Assembly (NCBI GenBank): GCA_910587035.1
Contig: CAJUMQ010000027.1
Location: 1-29,253, forward strand
Length of the DNA: 29,253 nt
Origin: an uncultured Desulfovibrio sp.
GTDB taxonomy: Bacteria; Desulfobacterota; Desulfovibrionia; Desulfovibrionales; Desulfovibrionaceae
Reading direction: 5' to 3'
The notes beneath the pieces are model-generated. The model did no database searches. It was not told where the DNA came from and saw only the letters and a list, made by a program, of their open reading frames with translations. Positions within the stretch are counted from its first letter, which is position 1, and each line of letters starts with the position of its first letter. The translations under genes were made by a program, and so were the position numbers. Of this stretch, positions 7,659 to 13,970 are shown in pieces.

Positions 7659-7684
7659 ACCCGGCGCGGAGGACCGCGCCGGGT
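7659..7684 (-). promoter_or_regulatory. Intercistronic hairpin after dctP (system 1)
   Basis: A perfect 11-bp stem (arms ACCCGGCGCGG at 7659-7669 and its complement at 7674-7684) with a four-base loop. No T-tract follows in either direction, so it is not a normal terminator. It lies 13 bases past the dctP stop and 36 bases before dctQ. Such stems commonly protect the upstream message from 3' exonucleases, giving more binding protein than permease. Confidence 0.8.
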
Positions 7685-7697
7685 CAAAACTCGGACG

Positions 7698-8690
7698 CTA
7701 CTTGGCGCCTGCCTGGATCTTTTCAAGGATTTCGGGACCAAACTGCTTGCGGGCCTGCTCATAAACCGGCTTGACCGCATCCATGAACGGCTGCTTGTCT
7801 GACACTTCATTGACCTGCATGTGCTTTTTCACTTCCTCAAGCATCTTGTCCTCATCCTGGGTGGCCAGCTTGCGGATTTCCACGGCAACCTTCTGGGCTT
7901 CCTCGCGAAGAATCTTCTGCTGTTCAGGGGTGAGCTTTTCAAAACGCACCTTGCTCATGAGCAGAGGCTCTACATAATGCTGATGTCCCGTGAGGGAGAG
8001 GTACTTCTGCACTTCATACCATTTTTGGGCGAGAAGATGGGCAATGGGGTTTTCCTGACCATCCACTGTGCCGAGCTGCAGGGCGGAATAAATGTCGCCA
8101 AAGCTCATGGGGGTCGGGGATGCGCCAAGGGCCTTGAAGGAATCGATCACAAGCTTGGATTCCGGTGTGCGCAGCTTTATGCCCTTAAGATCTTCCGGCT
8201 TGTTGATGGGATGCTTGTTGTTTGTGATGTGCCTGAAGCCATTTTCCCAGTAGCCAAGTACTTCCAGACCCTTTTTGCCGGCTTCCTCGGCCAGGATTAC
8301 GCCAACCTCGCCGTCCATTGTGTTGCCCACATGGTCAATGTCCTTGAATATAAAGGGCAGATTGAGGACGCCAAATACAGGCACGAAAGAGGAGATGACA
8401 GCGTCAGAGGTGAGAACCATGTCTGTCTGGCCAAGCTGCGCCTGGGAGACAAGCTGTTTCTGTTTGCCAAGCTGGTCGGACGGGAAAATCTTGATTTCGA
8501 TTTCGCCATTTGTGCGCTTTGCCACATTGTCGGCAAACATTTGCGCGGCAGTCTGATAATGGTGGTCAGGAGCGCCGGTATGCCCCAGTTTCAGGGTTGT
8601 GGTGGCAGCCTGGGTCACGGCTGGCAGCAACATAAAACCCAGCACGGCCATCGCAGTCAGACTCGATTGTAAAAGTTTTTTGCCGAACAT
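7698..8690 (-). CDS. dctP: TRAP transporter solute-binding protein (DctP), system 1
   Basis: A 330-aa periplasmic binding protein. It has a Sec signal peptide (MFGKKLLQSS, hydrophobic core, cleavage near AVTQAA around residue 28). The DctP fold shows the key carboxylate-binding arginine Arg174 (GIKLRTPES) and a second conserved site GFRHITN at Arg153, plus the GTVDGQENP block at about 208-215. The conserved arginine means the ligand is probably an organic acid. The start at 8690 is supported by GGAGGAG five bases upstream and by the signal peptide; the 44 extra residues of the longer reading are not signal-like. First gene of its operon, with a leader of some 250 bases and dyads further upstream. 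A LysR regulator diverges from it. Confidence 0.95.
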   Translation of the reverse strand: MFGKKLLQSSLTAMAVLGFMLLPAVTQAATTTLKLGHTGAPDHHYQTAAQMFADNVAKRTNGEIEIKIFPSDQLGKQKQLVSQAQLGQTDMVLTSDAVISSFVPVFGVLNLPFIFKDIDHVGNTMDGEVGVILAEEAGKKGLEVLGYWENGFRHITNNKHPINKPEDLKGIKLRTPESKLVIDSFKALGASPTPMSFGDIYSALQLGTVDGQENPIAHLLAQKWYEVQKYLSLTGHQHYVEPLLMSKVRFEKLTPEQQKILREEAQKVAVEIRKLATQDEDKMLEEVKKHMQVNEVSDKQPFMDAVKPVYEQARKQFGPEILEKIQAGAK

Positions 8691-8938
8691 GGAAACTCCT
8701 CCGGGTTCAGGTACATTGACAGGCATACAATATGCCAAACAGCCACGGCCTGCCTGCAGGCAAGCCCAGTGTCGCGCCAGAAGACACTGATCGCAATCCC
8801 TGGGGAATTGCGCGCCGCCCATGGCGGTTTAGGCAAAGCAGCGACCTCAAGGGCGGCCTGAAAGACCGTGCCCATTGCCACTGGCTGGTTAGGGGCATCG
8901 GCAGCAACGTAAATCACGCTGTTTGCTTTGCCATCTCA
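8691..8938 (-). promoter_or_regulatory. Hairpin-rich leader of the dctP (system 1) operon
   Basis: No gene is seen here. The stretch contains several perfect small stems: GGCATA/TATGCC (8722-8736), the 12-bp palindrome TGCCTGCAGGCA (8751-8762), AGTGTC/GACACT (8768-8788) and CCGCC/GGCGG (8815-8827). If the promoter lies near or beyond the dyad at 8939-8962, this is a long structured 5' untranslated region. The ORFs that cross it show no homology-like features. Confidence 0.35.
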
Positions 8939-8962
8939 ATGTTTTTACGCCAGTAAAAACAT
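8939..8962. promoter_or_regulatory. Operator-like perfect dyad
   Basis: Ten-base arms ATGTTTTTAC (8939-8948) and its exact complement (8953-8962) are separated by GCCA. No T-tract follows, and it lies between dctP and the divergent LysR gene, so a protein-binding operator is more likely than a terminator. Confidence 0.6.
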
Positions 8963-9043
8963 GACATGCCACTAGAATGCAGGCTCCAGTTGATACTTGC
9001 GTTCAAGCCAAAGTGTAGAGAAACATTTTTTCAATTATTCTCA

Positions 9044-9059
9044 TGTAAATGAGTTTACA
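9044..9059. promoter_or_regulatory. Operator-like dyad TGTAAA-N4-TTTACA
   Basis: Six-base arms with a four-base spacer, about 130 bases before the LysR start and 350 bases before dctP. Its inner TTTAC/GTAAA half-sites resemble those of the dyad at 8939-8962, also with a four-base spacer, so one regulator could bind both. Confidence 0.5.
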
Positions 9060-9084
9060 GGATCTTGCAACCTTTAAAAAATAT

Positions 9085-9112
9085 TGTATCAGCAAGATAC
9101 AGCTTTTGTATC
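9085..9112. promoter_or_regulatory. LysR-type binding site (TGTATC half-sites)
   Basis: TGTATC (9085-9090) and GATACA (9096-9101) form a dyad with a five-base spacer, followed by a third half-site TGTATC at 9107-9112. This is the T-N11-A style of a LysR recognition site plus an activation half-site. It sits 75-100 bases before the LysR start codon, where autoregulation and control of the divergent operon are usual for this family. Confidence 0.55.
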
Positions 9113-9186
9113 ACAGCCGCATTTCCCATGCCATACGCCCCATGACATAAAAAAATATCATGCAGACGTCTTGTAAGATGTAGATT

Positions 9187-10092
9187 ATGAGAATAGATTC
9201 AGGCGTGATTAATTTTCAAAAGCTGCATTATTTTTGCGTCATGGTTGAAGAAGGCGGCATCCACAAGGCTGCACGCCGCCTTGGTCTTTCCCAACCGCCC
9301 TTGAGTGTCGCCCTGCGGGAGCTTGAGAGTGATCTTGGCTGTCAGCTGGTCTTTCGCAGTGGTCATAACTGGGTGGTTACGGATGCCGGACAGCGTCTAT
9401 ATGAAGAAGGCAGAAGCATCCTGGCGCAAACCAGCAGCCTGGAGGCTAATATCCGCCATGCCGGCCAACAGATTGGTGGCGAGGTCAAATGCGGTTTTTC
9501 CACCAGCTGCATTTCCATGTTTCGCGAGGTCCTGCCTGTTGTAGCAGCCAAATACAGTGGTCTAACCTGCCAGGCGATATTTACTGACAGCGGGCATCTG
9601 GCAGGCAATGTACGCAGGCGGCAGATCGATTTTGCCGTTCTTTACCTGCCCGTGGACAACCATGAATTTGAAATAACTCCGCTCCGGCCCCAAAGGCTTG
9701 TGGCCCTGTTTTCAAATCTGCTTCCGGCTCCGGCCCCAGGTGAAATGCCTCTTGAGGAGATTTGCAGCTATCCCCTGCTCATTCCCCAGCGCAGGGATGG
9801 CAGGGGCATCTATTCAATCTTCGCCCAGGCTGTGCAGAAACTGGACATCACCCCGCGCATATTGTGCCGCTCCCAATCCACATACATTTTGCGGGATATG
9901 CTCAGGCACATCCCGGCAGTGGCCATCTTGCCGGAATGCGAGGCCAGCGACAGCACGCCTGTGCATATGGAATCCCGCGCCGTGCGCGAGCTTGCCAATC
10001 CCATTACTCCGGCCATCATCACCCTCAAAAAAACTTTTCTGCCTCAAGCTGCAGTTAGAATCATCTCCATATTGCAGGAATATTTCGCCTGA
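9187..10092 (+). CDS. LysR-family transcriptional regulator
   Basis: 301 aa, normal LTTR length. The N-terminal winged helix-turn-helix spans about residues 9-68, with GGIHKAARRLGLSQPPLSVALRELESDLG as its recognition region and LVFR...VVTDAGQRLYEEG closing the wing. Residues from about 92 to 300 form the effector-binding domain. It diverges from the system-1 TRAP operon with LTTR-like sites in between, so it most likely senses that transporter's substrate and controls dctPQM, perhaps also the CoA-transferase and LarA genes. The ribosome site is weak; an in-frame GTG at codon 7 is an alternative start. Followed by hairpins that separate it from the converging second TRAP operon. Confidence 0.92.
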   Translation: MRIDSGVINFQKLHYFCVMVEEGGIHKAARRLGLSQPPLSVALRELESDLGCQLVFRSGHNWVVTDAGQRLYEEGRSILAQTSSLEANIRHAGQQIGGEVKCGFSTSCISMFREVLPVVAAKYSGLTCQAIFTDSGHLAGNVRRRQIDFAVLYLPVDNHEFEITPLRPQRLVALFSNLLPAPAPGEMPLEEICSYPLLIPQRRDGRGIYSIFAQAVQKLDITPRILCRSQSTYILRDMLRHIPAVAILPECEASDSTPVHMESRAVRELANPITPAIITLKKTFLPQAAVRIISILQEYFA

Positions 10093-10151
10093 GCAGTCGC
10101 CAGCCAGCCCGGATAACGGCCTCAAGCCTGGAGCATTTTCAAAAAGAAAAT

Positions 10152-10200
10152 GCACGGGGACAAACTTTGCCCCGTGCGTAAAGCATTACATATGCTTTTT
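10152..10200 (+). terminator. Tandem hairpins after the LysR gene
   Basis: An 8-bp stem GCACGGGG/CCCCGTGC (10152-10159/10170-10177) is followed at once by AAAGCAT/ATGCTTT (10180-10186/10192-10198) ending in a short T run. Together they probably stop plus-strand transcription from the regulator. Confidence 0.6.
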
Positions 10201-10208
10201 ATGGATGT

Positions 10209-10239
10209 AAAAAGCCCGATCCAAGTTTTCGGACCGGGC
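10209..10239 (-). terminator. Intrinsic terminator of TRAP operon 2
   Basis: On the minus strand a stem with arms 10231-10239 and 10214-10222 (GCCCG plus TCC, one mismatch) is followed by five T (A run at 10209-10213). It lies about 65 bases past the dctM stop at 10305. Confidence 0.8.
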
Positions 10240-10304
10240 CTTGTCTATTTGGGCAATTGCCAGCTTTCACTTGCCAATTGGAGCTATTTTATCAAGATTG
10301 CCCT

Positions 10305-11594
10305 TTAACTGCCTCCCATGAGCCAATCCAGCGGAATGAGCGAAATGGACGGGAAAAACAGCAGCAGGAAAAGCATCGCAATTTCCATAAGAATGAATGG
10401 CAGCAGGTTTTTGATCAGTTCCACAATCTTGATGTTGCCTACGCCGCAGACAACATATAGCACTGTGCCCACAGGTGGAGTGATGACGCCAATGCCAAGG
10501 TTGAGGATGAACAGCAGGCCAAAATAGTAGGGATCAATGCCAGCTTCCATGATCAGGGGATAGAACACGGGGGCAAAAATCAATATGTTTGGCGTGAGAT
10601 CCATGACCATGCCAATGAGGAACAGGAACACATTGATGCACAGCAGCAAAATGACAGGGGAATCAATGAGCGGCCTGAACAGTGAGGTCATCTGCGCCGG
10701 GATGTTGGCCATGGTGATGAACCAGCCCACAGCCGATGCGGTGGCCACAATGAGCATGACAACTGAGGTGGTGCGCGCAGCGGCAGCGCTCACCTTGAGC
10801 AGTTGCTTTAGCGAAAGCTCCCTATAATAGAACACGCATACGGCAATGGCATAGATGGCCGCGAATGCGCCACCCTCCGTGGGTGTGAATATGCCAAAGC
10901 GTATGCCGCCCAGCAGCAGCACTGGCATCAGAAATGCCGGCGTGGAGTCAATTATTATCTTGATCTTTTCCTGCCGGGTAAAAGTGATGGTTTCATTGTA
11001 GCCGTCAATGCGAACAATGAAAAACCACACAACCATCAATGCCAGGCCAATGAATATGCCGGGGAAAAGACCAATCATGAAAAGTTTTGTGATTGAAAGA
11101 CCAGAGATGGTCGCGCCCAGCAGAATGAAGTTTGTGGAGGGCGGAATGATTGGCCCCAGGATTGCGCCAGAGGCGATGATGGCGCCACCGCGGCCAGGTT
11201 TGTAGCCCACCTGTTTCATCATTGGCAGCAGCAGGCCGCCAAGGGCTGCGGCCTCGCCAACGGAGCTGCCCATCAGTCCGGCAAAGATTATGCTGGCGAT
11301 GACTGCGGCATAGCCAAGACCGCCGCGCACGCGGCCGATCATCAGCTGCGCAAGCTGCACCACGCGTTTTGAGAGTCCGCCTGCGGCCATGATCTCGCCG
11401 GCGAAGACGAAGAAGGGAATGGCCATGAGTGGGTAGTTGTTGGCTCCATCCAGCATGGCCGCCGGAATGATCATGGTATCCCACATGCCAGAGTGCCACA
11501 TGAGCACAATGGCGCAGAGCACCAGCACCAGGCAGATGGGTATGCCAAATGCCAGGAAAAAGAACAGGGTAGCCAAAAATATGAATAGTTCCAT
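10305..11594 (-). CDS. dctM: TRAP transporter large permease subunit (DctM), system 2
   Basis: A 429-aa DctM protein with about 12 membrane segments. Family blocks are NNYPLMAIPFFVFAGEIMAAGG in the first third, then LMGSSVGEAAALGG, GAILGPIIPPSTNFILLG, and VITPPVGTVLYVVCG near the C-terminus. The start at 11594 fits the DctM N-terminus (MELFIFLATLFF) and a purine-rich ribosome site; the longer reading to 11621 runs back over the dctQ stop and is not signal-like. Ten bases separate it from dctQ. It differs clearly from the system-1 permease (SSVGEAAALGG against SAPATTAAIGG), so the two transporters are not a recent duplication. Confidence 0.95.
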   Translation of the reverse strand: MELFIFLATLFFFLAFGIPICLVLVLCAIVLMWHSGMWDTMIIPAAMLDGANNYPLMAIPFFVFAGEIMAAGGLSKRVVQLAQLMIGRVRGGLGYAAVIASIIFAGLMGSSVGEAAALGGLLLPMMKQVGYKPGRGGAIIASGAILGPIIPPSTNFILLGATISGLSITKLFMIGLFPGIFIGLALMVVWFFIVRIDGYNETITFTRQEKIKIIIDSTPAFLMPVLLLGGIRFGIFTPTEGGAFAAIYAIAVCVFYYRELSLKQLLKVSAAAARTTSVVMLIVATASAVGWFITMANIPAQMTSLFRPLIDSPVILLLCINVFLFLIGMVMDLTPNILIFAPVFYPLIMEAGIDPYYFGLLFILNLGIGVITPPVGTVLYVVCGVGNIKIVELIKNLLPFILMEIAMLFLLLFFPSISLIPLDWLMGGS

Positions 11595-11604
11595 GCCTTC
11601 CCCC

Positions 11605-12186
11605 CTAGTCCTTGCGGCCAAAGCTTGAGGCTGGGCGCCTGATTATGCCAAGCAGATCGCGAATCTGGATGACAAGGGCTGCCGCGGCCATGACGGGCAA
11701 TGTGCCATTGATGAAGGTCATGTTCACATTTGTGGCCACGGAATAGGTGTCGTAAGACTGCAGGACGTTGACAACGCCTCCCCACAGCAGCAGGAACATT
11801 GCGAGAATACCCATCACAGTGGCGAAAATATCAACATATTTGCGGTTTGCGCCATGCAGCAGATCCACAAACATGTCCACTGCAATCTGCTTTTTGCGGT
11901 AAAAGGCCTCAATGGCGCCAAAAAATGTAATGTAGATAAAGAGAAAACGCGCCCATTCTTCGCTGGGCGGATAGCTGGATGAAAAAACATAGCGCAGCAT
12001 GGCATTATAAAAAACAAGGCCAATCATTCCCAGGAATATGACAGCACAAAAAACCTGAAAAATAAATTCACCAATGGTGTCTTCCTTTGGCAATGGCTCG
12101 GCTTCGGGGATGGTGTCAGGCACCTGGGAATATTCGGCTTCGTCCCTGCCTTCCCCCGGCTTTTTAATGTCTGGCTCGTTTGGCAT
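11605..12186 (-). CDS. dctQ: TRAP transporter small permease subunit (DctQ), system 2
   Basis: 193 aa if it starts at the ATG at 12186, which has GAGGT a few bases upstream; the reading from 12204 needs a TTG start. Four membrane helices follow an unusually long acidic and proline-rich cytoplasmic N-terminus of about 40 residues (PNEPDIKKPGEGRDEAEY and on). The DctQ signature YNAMLRYVFSSSYPPSEEWARF, then FGAIEAFYRKKQIAVDMF, is present. The gene lies between dctP and dctM, and a strong hairpin precedes it. The long N-terminal tail is not typical of DctQ and has no known function. Confidence 0.93.
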   Translation of the reverse strand: MPNEPDIKKPGEGRDEAEYSQVPDTIPEAEPLPKEDTIGEFIFQVFCAVIFLGMIGLVFYNAMLRYVFSSSYPPSEEWARFLFIYITFFGAIEAFYRKKQIAVDMFVDLLHGANRKYVDIFATVMGILAMFLLLWGGVVNVLQSYDTYSVATNVNMTFINGTLPVMAAAALVIQIRDLLGIIRRPASSFGRKD

Positions 12187-12228
12187 AATTACCTCGGCTG
12201 GCAACCTGAATGGATTGAACTGTTACAG

Positions 12229-12255
12229 GGCGGCCGGCCCTTTGGGCCAGCCGCC
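12229..12255 (-). promoter_or_regulatory. Intercistronic hairpin after dctP (system 2)
   Basis: An 11-pair GC-rich stem with one mismatch (arms 12229-12240 and 12244-12255, loop TTT) with no T-tract. It occupies the same place, between dctP and dctQ, as the hairpin at 7659-7684 in system 1, although the sequences differ. Confidence 0.8.
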
Positions 12256-12294
12256 GGAAAATGCCGTCCACATGGACGGGGGGAAGTGGCAGGA

Positions 12295-13311
12295 CTACTT
12301 CTTGCTGTAGCTCTGGGCGCTCTTGAGGATCTCATCGGCATTGGGCACATGCTGCTTGCTCTTGGGATCGGTGAACAGGGTCCAGCTGCGCACGCCGGCA
12401 TCCTTCATGTACTTCTTCAGCTCTGGGCTGGGCTCGGCCACATGGCCACCACCGTTCTTGATGGTTACTTCAGCGTTCTTGTCGCCCTCGGCAACCATCT
12501 TCCACACGTCCTCGGCAGCCATCTGGGCAGCCTTGTTGAACCATTCCTTGTCCTGCTCGGGCAGCTTCTGATAGAACTTGTCATTGATGAACAGGGAATG
12601 GAGCACCAGGATATGGCCGGTTTTGGTGATTTCCGGGGTAATTTCATACATCTTCAGGGCCACGATGTCCGAAAGCGGGCTATCGCCGCCATCAATCACA
12701 CCCTGGTCAAGTGCGCCGGGCACTTCGGCAAAGGGCATGGGCTGGCCGCTGATGCCGGCTTCCTTGGCAAAGTTGGTGTAAAGGGGGATGTTGGGCACGC
12801 GCATCTTGAGGCCCTTCACATCGTCGATGGAGTTGATGGGCTTCTTGGTGTAAAAATGGCGATAGCCCAAGGGAAATGCGTTGAGGGTGCGCATGCCGGA
12901 CTTTTTGTCAAAGCCTTCGGTGATGAGCTCAAAGGTTGTGCCGTTCATGGCGCGATGGGCATGGTCGAGGTCATCATACAGCATGGGGGTTTCAAGCATG
13001 GCCATGGCTGGATGGAATTTGGACATCTGCGTGCCAGTGGCGCACATCTGGATGACGCCGCGCTTGGTCAGATCAATATATGCGTCTTCCTTGCCAAGCA
13101 TGCTGTTGGGTTTCACGTCCACTTCGTACTTGCCATTGGAGAGTTCCTTGAGATACTCGCCAAATTTGTGCATGCCCACGGTTTCCGGCTCGCCCTCCGG
13201 CTTCATGCCGGCAATGGTGATCTTTGTGGCCGCATCGGTATTGGGGGCAACTACCAGGCCCATGCCCAAGAGCAGGCCCATGGCCACAAACAGGGTTACA
13301 ATCCTTTTCAT
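12295..13311 (-). CDS. dctP: TRAP transporter solute-binding protein (DctP), system 2
   Basis: A 338-aa periplasmic binding protein. The Sec signal peptide MKRIVTLFVAMGLLLGMG is cleaved near TDAA at about residue 28. The conserved carboxylate-clamping arginine is Arg171 (GLKMRVPN) and Arg151 lies in GYRHFYTKKP. The strand that normally reads GxVDGxENP is here GVIDGGDSPL (204-213): the usual Asn is replaced by Ser, which suggests a different ligand from system 1. The start at 13311 is set by AAAGGAGG and the signal peptide. First gene of the second dctPQM operon on the minus strand. No regulator gene is directly attached other than the LysR gene beyond its far end. Confidence 0.95.
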   Translation of the reverse strand: MKRIVTLFVAMGLLLGMGLVVAPNTDAATKITIAGMKPEGEPETVGMHKFGEYLKELSNGKYEVDVKPNSMLGKEDAYIDLTKRGVIQMCATGTQMSKFHPAMAMLETPMLYDDLDHAHRAMNGTTFELITEGFDKKSGMRTLNAFPLGYRHFYTKKPINSIDDVKGLKMRVPNIPLYTNFAKEAGISGQPMPFAEVPGALDQGVIDGGDSPLSDIVALKMYEITPEITKTGHILVLHSLFINDKFYQKLPEQDKEWFNKAAQMAAEDVWKMVAEGDKNAEVTIKNGGGHVAEPSPELKKYMKDAGVRSWTLFTDPKSKQHVPNADEILKSAQSYSKK

Positions 13312-13510
13312 CAGAAATCCTCCTTTGGCATTCTGACTTTGATAATGAATATCGCGCAAGGGAAACAGCCGCATCAGCGAAAGCCCGCGCGAAAAATCCA
13401 GCAGGTCGAATTTTCTGAAACAACTTTAACGGACTATGCGGATATTGTTCAATCCCTTTTTTGCAAAAATTTAAAATTTTTCCATATTTGCAGGCTGGCC
13501 GCCATGCCAC
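13312..13510. promoter_or_regulatory. Upstream region of TRAP operon 2 with nested dyads
   Basis: About 200 bases between dctP and the tRNA-Val promoter. It contains a dyad AAAAATTT/AAATTTTT (13465-13472/13474-13481) nested within TGCAAA (13462-13467) and TTTGCA (13487-13492). On the minus strand TTGAAC and TTAAAG with 17-bp spacing, downstream of the dyads, form a weak possible promoter. No coding sequence is supported here. Confidence 0.35.
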
Positions 13511-13517
13511 AAATACA

Positions 13518-13546
13518 TTGACATTGGCATGCGCATAATTTATTCA
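13518..13546 (+). promoter_or_regulatory. Sigma-70 promoter of tRNA-Val
   Basis: Perfect -35 TTGACA (13518-13523), 17-bp spacer, -10 TATTCA (13541-13546). Transcription would start near 13553, leaving a 5' leader of almost 60 bases before the tRNA. Confidence 0.65.
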
Positions 13547-13610
13547 AAACAACGAAGCCATGCGGCTAGAGGCAATATTTTTTCCTATCGCATGTATTCA
13601 CGGCATTTCC

Positions 13611-13686
13611 GGGCAGTTAGCTCAGCTGGTGGAGCATCGCCCTTACAAGGCGGGGGCCACAGGTTCAAGTCCTGTACTGCCCACCA
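13611..13686 (+). tRNA. tRNA-Val (anticodon TAC)
   Basis: A complete 76-nt cloverleaf with encoded CCA. The acceptor stem is GGGCAGT/ACTGCCC, the D-arm GCTC..GAGC, the anticodon stem CGCC/GGCG enclosing loop CTTACAA (anticodon TAC), and the T-arm ACAGG/CCTGT around TTCAAGT. Followed closely by an intrinsic terminator. Confidence 0.97.
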
Positions 13687-13695
13687 ATTATTTCA

Positions 13696-13730
13696 AGAGG
13701 TTACAGATGACAAGTCTGTAGCCTCTTTTT
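13696..13730 (+). terminator. Intrinsic terminator of tRNA-Val
   Basis: A 12-pair stem (13696-13707 with 13715-13726, one G-U pair) with a seven-base loop and a run of T. The region from here to 13970 holds no gene that I can support; it contains only a small stem near 13860-13879. Confidence 0.9.
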
Positions 13731-13970
13731 CTTACCCCGCACCGCTTTGGAAAAACAGGGACAGCTGAGAGAAATCAGTCTTTCATGCTGTGAAGCCGCA
13801 CGCAAAATGAGAATGAGGCGGCCGAGAGTTGGAATTTGCCGCCAATTTCCATTTACATGAAATCCTGCAAACAGGAATTGTAAGATCAAGCATTCGAACA
13901 GATTTTGAAACCACGATAGATTTTCTAATATAATACCTTCTTATTATTTCTCTACAGTTATTACTTCTTT

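Noticed and set aside
8955..8975. Sigma-54-like box (TGGCATG) upstream of dctP (system 1)
   Set aside because: The -12 GC is absent at the right distance and the sequence overlaps the dyad at 8939-8962.
12286..13521. 411-aa plus-strand ORF antisense to dctP (system 2)
   Set aside because: It is the mirror of a well-supported DctP with signal peptide and ribosome site; its product is a His/Gly-rich sequence with no family features.
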